In this document: one piece after another, positions 34,386-43,658 of the stretch
Layout: each line of letters starts with the position of its first letter
Position numbering within the stretch: position 1 is the stretch's first letter
NCBI GenBank assembly: GCA_045631905.1
Contig: JAZQVO010000029.1
Location: forward strand, 19,593 to 83,592
Direction: 5' to 3'
Length of the DNA: 64,000 bases
Source: HGM04593 sp045631905
Lineage (GTDB): Bacteria; Bacteroidota; Bacteroidia; Bacteroidales; Bacteroidaceae
Position numbers and translations under genes: made by a program
Notes under the pieces: model-generated
What the model saw: only the letters and a program-made list of their open reading frames with translations
Databases searched by the model: none
What the model was told of the DNA's origin: nothing

Positions 34386-36210
34386 AGTGTATAATGCGGT
34401 TCTCTATCTCTTCTGCTTTTTGTTTGCTTGCTTCGCTTAGTTCTCTATTGAGGTATAGCTCCATGAGCAGTGCTCCTATGGGTACGCCGTATGTTGCGCC
34501 GAAGCCTCCGTTCTCAACATATACGGCGATGGCTATCTTGGGGTTGTTCATGGGTGCAAAACCCATGAAGGCAGAGTGGTCTTTGCCACGGTTCTGTGCT
34601 GTTCCTGTCTTTCCGCAGACCTCCCAACCGGGTATGTTGGCTGCACGGCAGGTGCCGTTGAGTACTGCTTCGCGCATGCCCTTTACTACATCTTCATAGG
34701 CTTTGCGCCCTGCCATGGTTGGTTTGTATGTTTTGTATATCTCTTTTATGGTGTCGCCTTCGATGTTTTTAACAAGGTGTGGAACAATATATTTTCCACG
34801 GTTGGCGATGGTGGCTCCGAGGTTTGCTATCTGCAAGGGGGTTAGCGTTACCTCGCCTTGCCCGATGGAGATACTTACCACGGTTGTTGCCTTCCAGAAT
34901 TTACCGTAGTGCTTGTCGTAGTATTTTGCATTTGGTATCATGCCTCGTACCTCGCCGGGGAGGTCTACCCCGAGTTTGTAACCGAACCCCATGGATACCA
35001 TGTAGTCGCGCCATTTGTTCATGGCCTCTTGTGTGCTCTTGTACTTGTCGGCGGCAAACATGCGGTGCAGGCCCCAGCAAAAGTAGGCGTTGCACGATGT
35101 TGCGATGGCCGGGATAAGGGCTGTGGGCGATGAGTGGGCATGACAGCCGAGCTTGAACCCTTTTAAGACGAACCCGTTGTGGCAAGGGAAGGCTGTTTGC
35201 GGGTTTATAATACCCTCTTCGAGGAAAGTGAGTGCTTGTGAGGTCTTGAAGGTGGAGCCGGGTGGGTAGGTTCCCATGATTGCTCGGTTGAGCAGTGGCT
35301 TGCGCTTGTCTTTCGACAGTTTTTTGTGGTTTGCTCCTCGTGCACGGCCTGTAAGCAGTTGGGGGTCGTACGATGGGGCCGATACCATGCAAAGTATCTC
35401 GCCTGTGGAGGGCTCGATGGCTACTATACTGCCTATCTTGTTCTTCATGAGTCGCTCTCCAAGCTTTTGTAACTCTATGTCGAGGCTTAGTGTGAGGTCT
35501 TTACCGCGAACGGGCAATGTGTCGAGCTCTCCGTTGCGGTATTTGCTCTGTATGCGTCCGTGAGCGTCGCGCAAAAGAATCTCGGTGCCTTTGTGTCCGC
35601 GCAACGCCTCTTCGTACGATGCTTCGAGCCCTTGTGTGCCTATGTAGTCGCCCCTTGTGTAGTATGAGTCTTTGTCTATCTTTTTTTGCGACACCTCGCC
35701 TATGTCGCCAAATAGTACACCGCCCACGTTGTAGTTATATTGGCGTATGGTGCGCTTGCGCACGTAAAAACCGGGGAAGCGGAACATCTTTTCCTGAAAT
35801 TGTGCAAACTCCTCACCGGGCAATTGTGTCATGAACTCTTGCTCGGTGTAGTACGAGTATCCGGGGTTGTGGCGTTTGTTGCTCACCCTCTTCATGCGTG
35901 CGTCGAACTCCTCACGTGTAATGTTAAGGGTTCGGCATAGTTCGAGCGTGTCTATCCCTTTTATCTCTCGTGGTACAAAGGTTATGTCGTATGCAGGTTG
36001 GTTGTAGACGAGGAGATTGCCGTTGCGGTCGTACATGAGCCCTCGTGCCGGGTAGATGGTCTTTTTGTAGAAGGCGTTGCTGTCGGCTTTTGACTTGTAT
36101 TCGCCGCTCACTATTTGCAGGTTGAACAGTTGTATTACGTATATTATGAGCGTAACCAACACAGTGCCCCCAAGTATGTATTTACGCTTGTCGTAGCTGT
36201 GTATGTTCAT
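34366..36210 (-). CDS. mrdA: Penicillin-binding protein 2
   Basis: Peptidoglycan transpeptidase of the elongation complex. The 614-residue product has one N-terminal membrane helix (about 12-30), a pedestal domain (PARGLMYDRNGNLLVYNQPAYD around 53-75, shown here as RGLMYDRNGNLLVYN), and the transpeptidase domain with SxxK as STFK in GTYPPGSTFKTS (about 317-320), SxN as SCN in ATSCNAYF, and KTG in CGKTGTAQN. It sits 5 bases after mreD and overlaps rodA. Confidence 0.95.
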   Translation of the reverse strand: MNIHSYDKRKYILGGTVLVTLIIYVIQLFNLQIVSGEYKSKADSNAFYKKTIYPARGLMYDRNGNLLVYNQPAYDITFVPREIKGIDTLELCRTLNITREEFDARMKRVSNKRHNPGYSYYTEQEFMTQLPGEEFAQFQEKMFRFPGFYVRKRTIRQYNYNVGGVLFGDIGEVSQKKIDKDSYYTRGDYIGTQGLEASYEEALRGHKGTEILLRDAHGRIQSKYRNGELDTLPVRGKDLTLSLDIELQKLGERLMKNKIGSIVAIEPSTGEILCMVSAPSYDPQLLTGRARGANHKKLSKDKRKPLLNRAIMGTYPPGSTFKTSQALTFLEEGIINPQTAFPCHNGFVLKGFKLGCHAHSSPTALIPAIATSCNAYFCWGLHRMFAADKYKSTQEAMNKWRDYMVSMGFGYKLGVDLPGEVRGMIPNAKYYDKHYGKFWKATTVVSISIGQGEVTLTPLQIANLGATIANRGKYIVPHLVKNIEGDTIKEIYKTYKPTMAGRKAYEDVVKGMREAVLNGTCRAANIPGWEVCGKTGTAQNRGKDHSAFMGFAPMNNPKIAIAVYVENGGFGATYGVPIGALLMELYLNRELSEASKQKAEEIENRIIHYETYER

Positions 36211-36215
36211 CGCTC

Positions 36216-36719
36216 CTATCTTTTACGGGTGAAACATTCGATGACAATTGTAAAAAGCATGGTGAGCAGTGTGCTTGACAATACTCCTATAAGCAGTGTG
36301 AGGGGGTAGTGTATCGTAAATAGTTCGAGCGTGTATAGTACGCCGTAGAATAGTAAGAGGCAGAGTGCTGAGTAGGTTGTGTATCCTCCCCAGTTAAGTG
36401 TGTGCACGCTTGGTATAAAATCGTCGGCAACACCTTTTTGTGTGAAGGCCGATAGTATGTAGTTGCGTGCAAAGGCCATGGCTGTTGCCGCGCATGTGTT
36501 GAGGCCGGGTGTGTTGCCAAACATGTCTACCGCAAGGCCGAAGAAGAAGGCCCACAACAGAAGCTCGTTGCGCGATGTGAGGCGTGGTAGTTTGAGCAGG
36601 AAGATGAGGTACACGTAGGCTGTCGCATACTCTAAAAGATGAATGCGACTGAATATTAGCACCTGTACAAGTGTTAATATTACAAAATTACGCAGTCTTA
36701 TAAGCGTGTTACTTGTCAT
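36216..36719 (-). CDS. mreD: Rod shape-determining protein MreD
   Basis: A 167-residue membrane protein with about five hydrophobic segments. Recognised by place between mreC and mrdA and by LLLWAFFFGLAVDMFGNTPGLNT around 53-75 (core FFFGLAVDMFGNTPGL), the conserved D-x-F-x-x-x-x-G patch of MreD. It links MreC and PBP2 to the elongation machine. Starts within the last 11 bases of mreC. Confidence 0.88.
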   Translation of the reverse strand: MTSNTLIRLRNFVILTLVQVLIFSRIHLLEYATAYVYLIFLLKLPRLTSRNELLLWAFFFGLAVDMFGNTPGLNTCAATAMAFARNYILSAFTQKGVADDFIPSVHTLNWGGYTTYSALCLLLFYGVLYTLELFTIHYPLTLLIGVLSSTLLTMLFTIVIECFTRKR

Positions 36720-37551
36720 CTCCCGTTACTTTTTTTTCGAGTTCTTTTTGTTCCTTGCTCTTTTCGTTGCCTACAAGGAACACTTTGCTGATGCTTGTGA
36801 AGTCGGTGAATAGTTTTACTTTTGCCCGGTGGTACATGCCGTCGGCCGAGTCTTCAATTTTTTCGATTCTTCCCACGGGGATATTGCCGGGGAAGATTGA
36901 TGAGTATCCGCTTGTAACCACGGTGTCGCCCTCGGTTATTTTAGAGTAGCGTTGAAGGTCTACAAGGTAGGAGTGCTCTGTGTCACCTCCCTCCCATTGA
37001 AGGGTTGCGAAGTTTTTGTCGCCATTGACTATGCAACTTAGTCGGCTCTTGCTGTTGAGCAGAGGGACTACTATTGAGTAGTGTTGCGACACCATGTACA
37101 CAATGCCTATCACTCCATCGTCGGCAAACACTCCCATCTCGGGGATTATGCCGTCGGCCGAGCCTTTGTCGATGGTTATGTAGTTGTTTATTGCGTTTAC
37201 GGTGTTGTTTACGATGGTTGCTGTTTCGAAGTAGAAACCATGTGTGGGTGTGAGCGATGACACCGTTGTGCTGTCTTTGTATGTGGCAAGTTCGGCACGC
37301 AGGTCGGCAATCTCTTGGTTTAGTTTTTTGTTGTATTGTAGCAGGTTTTCGTTCTCTTCTTTAAGCCCGAAGTAATCTCCTATATCGGTGATTGTGGCAA
37401 AGAGACCGCCTGCAATATTGTTTGCCGAGGTGAAGAACTTGGCGTTTTGGTAGTTGTTGAATTGCACAATAAGCATAACACCGATTACCTCTAATATTGC
37501 AAAGAGGAACCAGTGGTTATGCTTAATTATGAAATTCAGTAGTGCTTGCAC
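36709..37551 (-). CDS. mreC: Rod shape-determining protein MreC
   Basis: A 280-residue protein with a short cytoplasmic end, one membrane helix (about 12-30), a coiled coil (about 60-95, LKEENENLLQYNKKLNQEI) and a beta-barrel domain that activates PBP2. YITIDKGSADGIIPEMGVFADDGVIG (core IDKGSADGIIPEMGV) around 126-145, VPLLNSKSRLSC around 165 and VVTSGYSSIFPGNIPVG around 215-232 are the family blocks. Four bases downstream of mreB. The C-terminal 20 residues are lysine/glutamate-rich. Confidence 0.93.
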   Translation of the reverse strand: MQALLNFIIKHNHWFLFAILEVIGVMLIVQFNNYQNAKFFTSANNIAGGLFATITDIGDYFGLKEENENLLQYNKKLNQEIADLRAELATYKDSTTVSSLTPTHGFYFETATIVNNTVNAINNYITIDKGSADGIIPEMGVFADDGVIGIVYMVSQHYSIVVPLLNSKSRLSCIVNGDKNFATLQWEGGDTEHSYLVDLQRYSKITEGDTVVTSGYSSIFPGNIPVGRIEKIEDSADGMYHRAKVKLFTDFTSISKVFLVGNEKSKEQKELEKKVTGDDK

Positions 37552-37555
37552 GGCA

Positions 37556-38572
37556 TTAACGCATCAAGAAGGGGTAGTTAAGGTCGTTGAGTGCAAGCGC
37601 GGTACCTTTGGCCACGCAGTAGAGAGGGTTCTCGGCAATGTGGAAAGGTATGTTTATTTTGTTCTCCAAACGGCGGTCGAGGCCACGGAGCAACGCGCCA
37701 CCTCCTGCAAGGTATATTCCGTTGTGTACAATATCGGCATACAATTCGGGAGGGGTTGCCTCCAACGCGCTTATGATGGCGTTCTCAATCTTCATGATTG
37801 ATTTGTCGATACAGTGCGCAATCTCTTGGTAGCATACGGGTACCTCGATGGGCATGGCTGTTATGCGGTTAGGACCATGTACTATGTAGTCCTGTGGGGC
37901 TTCGTCGCCAAGGTCGGTGAGTGCCGAACCTACGTGAATCTTGATACGCTCGGCCATGCGCTCGCTGACGCGTACGTTGTGCTGGCGTGACATGTACTCT
38001 TGGATATCGGCTGTAAAGTCGTCACCGGCGGTGCGCAGTGAACCGTTTGAAACTATACCGCCGAGCGATATTACTGCAATCTCGGTCGAACCACCACCTA
38101 TGTCCACAACCATGTTGCCTTCGGGTGCTTGTACATCGAGGCCGATACCAAGTGCCGAGGCCATGGGCTCGTATATGAGGTATACGTCGCGACCGCCTGC
38201 GTGCTCTGCCGAGTCGCGTACGGCACGCAACTCAACCTCGGTTGAGCCGTAGGGCACGCCGATAACCATGCGCAACGAGGGGGTAAAGAGCTTGCTACCC
38301 ATGTTTACTTTGTCGATGAGGCCACGCATCATCAGCTCGCATGCGTGGAAGTCGGCTATCACACCGTCGCGCAAGGGGCGTATGGTTTGTATGTGGGGGT
38401 TGGTCTTTTCGTGCATCTGCTTGGCACGCTCACCAACTGCAATCATCTTTTTGTTGGTGTCGATGGCAACTACCGAGGGCTCATCGACAACAATCTTTCC
38501 GTTGTAGGAGATGATGGTGTTGGCGGTGCCGAGGTCAATCGCTACATCTTGTGTGAATGAAAAAAGTCCCAT
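37556..38572 (-). CDS. mreB: Rod shape-determining protein MreB (bacterial actin)
   Basis: A 338-residue actin homologue that organises the cell-wall elongation complex under the membrane. It has FTQDVAIDLGTANTI (phosphate 1, residues 6-20), VVDIGGGSTEIAVISLGG (phosphate 2, about 155-172) and GIYLAGGGALLRGLD (adenosine, about 286-300). Length and motifs are standard. First of the shape genes, 26 bases after purH. Confidence 0.97.
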   Translation of the reverse strand: MGLFSFTQDVAIDLGTANTIISYNGKIVVDEPSVVAIDTNKKMIAVGERAKQMHEKTNPHIQTIRPLRDGVIADFHACELMMRGLIDKVNMGSKLFTPSLRMVIGVPYGSTEVELRAVRDSAEHAGGRDVYLIYEPMASALGIGLDVQAPEGNMVVDIGGGSTEIAVISLGGIVSNGSLRTAGDDFTADIQEYMSRQHNVRVSERMAERIKIHVGSALTDLGDEAPQDYIVHGPNRITAMPIEVPVCYQEIAHCIDKSIMKIENAIISALEATPPELYADIVHNGIYLAGGGALLRGLDRRLENKINIPFHIAENPLYCVAKGTALALNDLNYPFLMR

Positions 38573-38598
38573 TCTTTGTTCTCTCTTTAAGGGGTTAA

Positions 38599-40122
38599 TT
38601 AATGTTTGAAGTGGCGGAAACCTGTGATAACCATTGATACTCCGTTGGCATCGCAGTATTCAACCGACTCCTTGTCGCGGATAGAACCGCCCGGGTGGAT
38701 AACTGCTCTTACGCCGGCTTCGTGAGCTATCTGCACACAGTCGGGGAAGGGGAAGAAGGCGTCGCTTGCCATGACACTGCCCTGCAACGAGAAGCCGAAG
38801 TTGCCTGCTTTCTCTATGGCGTGACGCAATGAGTCGACGCGTGAAGTCTGGCCTACACCGCTTGCGATAAGTTGTTTGTTCTTTGCCAGCACAATAGCGT
38901 TGCTCTTGCTGTGTTTCACAATCTTGTTGGCAAAGAGCATGTCCTCGACCTCGCTTGCCGAGGGCTCGGCTTTTGATACTGTTTTGAGGTCTTCGGCTGT
39001 CTCAACCTTCTCGTCGCGGTCCTGAACAAGTACACCGCCCAACACGCTGCGGAATGTTTGCGAGGGGAGCTGTGTCGATTTTTGTACAAGGATAATGCGG
39101 TTCTTCTTCTGTGTGAGAATCTCCAAAGCGTCCATGTCGTAGTCGGGGGCTATGATAACCTCGAAGAATATTTCGTTTATCTTCTCGGCTGTTGCTTTGT
39201 CGATTACAGCATTTGCTATGAGCACACCGCCGAAGGCCGAAACGGGGTCGCCTGCAAGGGCTGCTTCCCATGCTTCGCATATTGTGGGACGCGATGCAAG
39301 ACCGCATGCGTTGTTGTGTTTGAGGATTGCAAATGTTGTTTCACCTGCAAAGTCGTTGATGAGCTCTACGGCTGCGCAGATGTCGAGCAGGTTGTTGTAT
39401 GATATCTCCTTGCCGTGTATCTGGTTGAACATTTTGTTGAAGTCGCCGTAGAAAGCACCCTTCTGGTGGGGGTTCTCACCGTAACGCAAAGACATGGGGC
39501 AATCCATTGTGCAACGGAACGCGCTCTTGTCCTCTTTGTCGAAGTAGTTGAAGATTGCCGAGTCGTATGATGAAGATACTGCAAAGGCCTCGCGGGCGAA
39601 GAAACGACGCTCCTCTAATGTGGTTTGTGCACCGTTGCTCTGCAAAATGTCCAAGAGGGGCTTGTACTGTCCCTTGCTTGCTACGATGACAACATCGTTG
39701 AAGTTCTTTGCGGCACCACGAATGAGTGAGATTCCGCCTATGTCTATCTTCTCTATGATGTCGGCCTCGGGAGCTCCCGAGGCAACTGTCTGCTCAAAGG
39801 GGTAGAGGTCTACGATAACAAGGTCGATGGCAGGTATTTCATACTCGCTCATCTGCTGTTGGTCCTTCTCGTTCTCTCTGCGACCGAGGATTCCGCCAAA
39901 TACTTTGGGGTGAAGGGTTTTTACTCGTCCGCCAAGGATTGAGGGGTAGCCTGTGAGGCTTTCAACCGCTGTGCAGGGGATTCCGAGAGACTCAATGAAT
40001 TGTTGTGTGCCACCTGTCGAGATGAGTTGTACTCCTTCGGCGTGCAGGAGCTTGATAATCTCGTCGAGACCATCTTTGTGGAACACCGATACCAATGCCG
40101 ATTTAATTCTTTTTGTAGACAT
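38599..40122 (-). CDS. purH: Bifunctional AICAR transformylase / IMP cyclohydrolase
   Basis: Catalyses the last two steps of IMP synthesis. The 507-residue product has the cyclohydrolase domain at 1-200 (LISTGGTQQFIESLGIP, GGRVKTLHPKVFGGIL, IDLVIVDLYPFEQTV) and the transformylase domain after it (SLRYGENPHQKGAFYG around 210, LKHNNACGLA around 265 with the catalytic Lys-His, and FPFPDCVQIAHEAGV, core FPDCVQIAHEAGV, near 460). It is the promoter-proximal gene of the mreBCD-mrdA-rodA operon, an arrangement common in Bacteroidetes. Confidence 0.97.
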   Translation of the reverse strand: MSTKRIKSALVSVFHKDGLDEIIKLLHAEGVQLISTGGTQQFIESLGIPCTAVESLTGYPSILGGRVKTLHPKVFGGILGRRENEKDQQQMSEYEIPAIDLVIVDLYPFEQTVASGAPEADIIEKIDIGGISLIRGAAKNFNDVVIVASKGQYKPLLDILQSNGAQTTLEERRFFAREAFAVSSSYDSAIFNYFDKEDKSAFRCTMDCPMSLRYGENPHQKGAFYGDFNKMFNQIHGKEISYNNLLDICAAVELINDFAGETTFAILKHNNACGLASRPTICEAWEAALAGDPVSAFGGVLIANAVIDKATAEKINEIFFEVIIAPDYDMDALEILTQKKNRIILVQKSTQLPSQTFRSVLGGVLVQDRDEKVETAEDLKTVSKAEPSASEVEDMLFANKIVKHSKSNAIVLAKNKQLIASGVGQTSRVDSLRHAIEKAGNFGFSLQGSVMASDAFFPFPDCVQIAHEAGVRAVIHPGGSIRDKESVEYCDANGVSMVITGFRHFKH

Positions 40123-40204
40123 GTCTATAAAGCTTTTATATTGTGTTTCTTGTTGATTATTAATTGTTTGATTGCGCAGTGCGCTGGTGCGCCTTAATTT
40201 TACG

Positions 40205-40212
40205 CGAAGATA
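40205..40212 (-). promoter_or_regulatory. Possible -7 element (TATCTTCG) for purH and the shape operon
   Basis: Minus-strand TATCTTCG, 7 of 8 to TAnnTTTG, 82 bases before purH and identical to the element before dapB. The -33 box is unclear. Confidence 0.35.
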
Positions 40213-40365
40213 ACTTTTTTTGTGCGATTTTACACTATAAAAAGAGGCTTATTTATTAACATTTAAATGATATTTTATAGTTATAATTTTTATGTCGATA
40301 TTCTGTTTGTGAATTTGTGTTTTTTAACCTTATGCTGTCGCCCTCAAAAGCCGAAGGTGGTACAC

Positions 40366-40401
40366 AAAAAAGAGCGACCTGCATAAAGGTCGCTCTTTTT
40401 T
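40366..40401 (-). terminator. Intrinsic terminator after nadB
   Basis: Perfect 15-bp arms aaaaaagagcgacct (40366-40380) and aggtcgctctttttt (40387-40401) with a 6-base loop. On the minus strand it begins 12 bases after the nadB stop and ends in six T. Confidence 0.88.
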
Positions 40402-40412
40402 GTATCGTGGTG

Positions 40413-41984
40413 TTACTCTTCTTTTTTCGGGTGGTCGATGTTGTAGTGCAGGCCACGGCTCTCTTTGCGCTCCATGGCTTGACGCATAATGAGATAGCCT
40501 ACATTTATTATGTTGCGTAGCTCGCAAAGTTCACGGCTCACGACGCTTTGCTTGAAGAGCTCTTCGGTCTCTTCATAGAGGAGGTCGAGCCTGTTCCATG
40601 CGCGTCGCAAACGGAGGTCGGTGCGTACTATGCCCACGTATGTGCTCATAATCTGTTGCACCTCTTTGGCGTCTTGCGATATAAGCACCATCTCTTCGTT
40701 CATCTTGGTGCCTTCGTCGTTCCACTGTGGGATATTCTCGTTGTAGCTATATTTTTCGAAGTGTTCCAAGGAGTGCTTTGCGGCTGCGTCGGCATATACC
40801 ACGGCCTCGATGAGTGAGTTGCTCGCAAGTCGGTTGCCGCCATGGAGGCCTGTGCACGAGCACTCGCCCACGGCGTATAGTCGCCGTATGCTCGATAGGG
40901 CATTGAGGTCTACCTTTATACCGCCACAGAGGTAGTGAGCGGCAGGAGCAACGGGGATATAGTTTTTGGTTATGTCTATGCCAAGGGAGAGGCACTTTTC
41001 GTATATGTTGGGGAAGTGCCGTTTGGTCTCTTCGGGGTCCTTGTGGGTGACATCGAGGTAGACGTGGTCGTCGCCACGTGTTTTCATCTCGTTGTCTATG
41101 GCGCGTGCTACAATGTCGCGTGGGGCGAGCGAGAGGCGTTCGTCGTATTTGTGCATGAACTCCTTGCCGTCAATAGTGCGTAATATACCGCCGTAACCGC
41201 GCATGGCCTCGGTTATGAGGAACGAGGGGCGGTCGCCGGGGTTGTAAAGTGCCGTGGGGTGGAATTGTATAAATTCCATGTCTTTAACGGTTCCTTTGGC
41301 ACGGTAGACCATGGCTATGCCGTCGCCTGTTGCAACAAGTGGGTTGGTGGTTGTTTTGTACACTGCTCCACAGCCTCCTGTTGCCATGAGTGTGACTCTG
41401 CTCAAGAAGGTGTGTACCTCGTTGGTGGCGATGTCGAGCACATAGGCTCCGTAGCACTCTATGTCGGGTGTTTGGCGGGTTACTGTTACTCCCAGGTGGT
41501 GCTGTGTGAGTATCTCTATGGCAAAGTGGTTGTCGAATATTGTGATGTTGGGGTGTTTGCGCACTGCCCGTATGAGCGATTCTTGTATCTCGGCACCGGT
41601 GTTGTCGGCGTGGTGAAGAATGCGGAACTCTGAGTGGCCTCCTTCGCGGTGAAGGTCGAACTCGCCATTCTCGTTTTTGTCGAAGTTTACGCCCCAGTCT
41701 ATTAGTGCCTGAATTTGCGTGGGTGCCTCGCGCACCACCTTCTCAACGGCTTGTCGGTCGCTTATGTGGTCGCCGGCTATCATGGTGTCCTCTATGTGCT
41801 TGTCGAAATTATCGACTTTTAAATTGGTGACCGATGCCACACCGCCCTGTGCAAAATAGGTATTTGCCTCTTCGAGTGTGGTTTTGCATATTATGGCAAC
41901 TTTTCCTTTGTCGGCCACTTTAAGCGCGAAACTCATTCCGGCGATACCGGAACCAATAACCAAAAAATCGAATTTCTTAACCAT
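40413..41984 (-). CDS. nadB: L-aspartate oxidase (NAD biosynthesis)
   Basis: Oxidises L-aspartate to iminoaspartate for quinolinate and NAD synthesis; FAD enzyme that can use fumarate as acceptor anaerobically. The 523-residue product has the FAD motif FLVIGSGIAGMSFALKVAD (residues 7-25), TYFAQGGVASV around 45, EGGHSEFRILHHADNTG around 118-134, RAIDNEMKTRG around 290, HYLCGGIKVD around 345 and CTGLHGGNRLASNSLIEA around 372-389. ATG 41984 gives the family length; the reading upstream is noncoding. Unlike many genomes, nadA and nadC are not adjacent here. Confidence 0.95.
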   Translation of the reverse strand: MVKKFDFLVIGSGIAGMSFALKVADKGKVAIICKTTLEEANTYFAQGGVASVTNLKVDNFDKHIEDTMIAGDHISDRQAVEKVVREAPTQIQALIDWGVNFDKNENGEFDLHREGGHSEFRILHHADNTGAEIQESLIRAVRKHPNITIFDNHFAIEILTQHHLGVTVTRQTPDIECYGAYVLDIATNEVHTFLSRVTLMATGGCGAVYKTTTNPLVATGDGIAMVYRAKGTVKDMEFIQFHPTALYNPGDRPSFLITEAMRGYGGILRTIDGKEFMHKYDERLSLAPRDIVARAIDNEMKTRGDDHVYLDVTHKDPEETKRHFPNIYEKCLSLGIDITKNYIPVAPAAHYLCGGIKVDLNALSSIRRLYAVGECSCTGLHGGNRLASNSLIEAVVYADAAAKHSLEHFEKYSYNENIPQWNDEGTKMNEEMVLISQDAKEVQQIMSTYVGIVRTDLRLRRAWNRLDLLYEETEELFKQSVVSRELCELRNIINVGYLIMRQAMERKESRGLHYNIDHPKKEE

Positions 41985-42059
41985 AAATTCATGTTTGTTG
42001 TGCCGGGTGGTGGCGCCCAATATAAAAGGTGTTGCATCGCGCCCTGCTATTGCTACCTG

Positions 42060-42067
42060 CAAAAATA
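42060..42067 (-). promoter_or_regulatory. -7 element (TATTTTTG) for nadB
   Basis: Exact TAnnTTTG on the minus strand, 75 bases before the start; -33 box weak. Confidence 0.35.
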
Positions 42068-42153
42068 CACTAAAAACGGGAATAAAACACTCTTGGCATG
42101 TAATATTTGATAAATAATAAGTAGTTTTACCGAACTTTTTGTTATGAACTTTT

Positions 42154-43521
42154 ATGTGTATGGTTATAAAAAGATATTTATTGTTTGTTTTTATTCTTCT
42201 TGCCTCTTTGCGTGCGGTGGCGCAATCTCCGGCCGAGAGGCTCACGGCTCTGCTTGGCGACGAGGTGGTTGAGCAGTGTAATGCTTCGCTTGTGGTCTAT
42301 GACATAGAGGGCGATTCGTTGCTTTTTTCGCATCGCGCCGGCAAACTTATGCGTCCTGCTTCGGTGTTAAAGCTCTTTACTTCGGTGACTGCTGTCGAGA
42401 GGCTTGGAGCCGAATATGCAATAGAGACTCCTTTGTTGGGGAGGGGTAACAACCTTTATATTAAAGGGGCTTTGGATCCTCTGTTTTCTTACGATGACCT
42501 TGGCACTATGCTTGCTTCGGTGCCACAAGGTATGGTGGTAGACACTCTCTTTGCCGACTGCTCTTTTATGGATTCTGTTTATTGGGGCCCCGGTTGGGCG
42601 TGGGACGACACTCCGTGGAAGTTTCAGCCTTATATATCGCCCTTGATGCTCTGTGGTGGTTGTGTGGAGGTGAAGGCGAGCCCGGGTTTAAAAGGGTTGC
42701 CTCCTGTTGTGGAGTGTTATCCGCCGTCGGCATTTTATTCGGTGGAGAACGAGGCTGTGAGCAGGTCGGGTAGTGAGGAGAAATTTACGATATTGCGCGA
42801 CTGGCTTGCGGGCACTAATGTGATACGTCTGAGGGGTAATTGCAGGTCGCCCAAAAGCGAGAAGATGAACATGTATCCTTCGCAAGACTATTTTATGGCT
42901 GTTGCCATGGAACGCCTTGTTGCCTTGGGGGTGGAGGTGCGCAACGTGGCCTATGGTAAGGCTCCGGCGGGGTGCGACACCTTGCATGTGGTGCGTCGCC
43001 CTTTGTTTGCTGTTGTAAAGGAGGCTTTGAAGGAGAGCGATAATTTATGTGCCGAGGCTCTTTCCTACCATTTGGGTTCTCTTTATGGCAGTTATCCTGT
43101 TTCGCAGGAGATGGGGCCCAAGATTGTTAAAGGGTTCATGGAGTATACTCTCGACCTGCCCGAGGTCTATGCCATACGCGATGGTTCGGGCCTCTCGCCC
43201 TACTCTTTTGTGTCGGCCGACATGGTGCTTCAACTGCTCCTGCATGCTCATGGCAGGGAGGAGGTTCGCGACGTGCTTGCGGTGGGGCTTCCGCAGTCGG
43301 GGGTAGATGGCACTTTGAAGCATCGCATGAAGAGTGGTGTTGCCTATAAAAATGTATTTGCAAAGACGGGGGCGGTAACAGGGGTGTGCAACCTTGCAGG
43401 TTATGCAAAAGCCTCGAACGGGCACACTCTTGCTTTTGTTATTCTTTGCGAGGGGTACCCGAGGGCGAGCTTTGTGCGCAGGTGGCAGGATAAAGTGTGC
43501 GAGGTTATTTGTACCTACTGA
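42154..43521 (+). CDS. dacB: D-alanyl-D-alanine carboxypeptidase/endopeptidase (PBP4, S13)
   Basis: Periplasmic peptidoglycan hydrolase. The 455-residue product has a signal peptide (about 1-24, ending VAQ), the SxxK motif as Ser70-Val-Leu-Lys73 in MRPASVLKLFTS, the SxN motif as SDN in KESDNLCAE (about 293), and KTG in VFAKTGAVTGV (about 408). The insertion between SxxK and SxN, present in all class C type PBP4 enzymes, spans about 90-270. A second ATG at 42160 is an equally possible start. Single-gene unit. Confidence 0.93.
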   Translation: MCMVIKRYLLFVFILLASLRAVAQSPAERLTALLGDEVVEQCNASLVVYDIEGDSLLFSHRAGKLMRPASVLKLFTSVTAVERLGAEYAIETPLLGRGNNLYIKGALDPLFSYDDLGTMLASVPQGMVVDTLFADCSFMDSVYWGPGWAWDDTPWKFQPYISPLMLCGGCVEVKASPGLKGLPPVVECYPPSAFYSVENEAVSRSGSEEKFTILRDWLAGTNVIRLRGNCRSPKSEKMNMYPSQDYFMAVAMERLVALGVEVRNVAYGKAPAGCDTLHVVRRPLFAVVKEALKESDNLCAEALSYHLGSLYGSYPVSQEMGPKIVKGFMEYTLDLPEVYAIRDGSGLSPYSFVSADMVLQLLLHAHGREEVRDVLAVGLPQSGVDGTLKHRMKSGVAYKNVFAKTGAVTGVCNLAGYAKASNGHTLAFVILCEGYPRASFVRRWQDKVCEVICTY

Positions 43522-43658
43522 GAGGTTGTTTAAATTCCTGTAAATATTTTTTGTAGAAGCGGTTTCATGGCCTGCTATGCGCTGTTAAAAAGCTACTCTT
43601 GCCCTGTAAAAAACTTGGCTATATAAATTCGTACAGCTTCTAACTGCCTTGTGGTGAT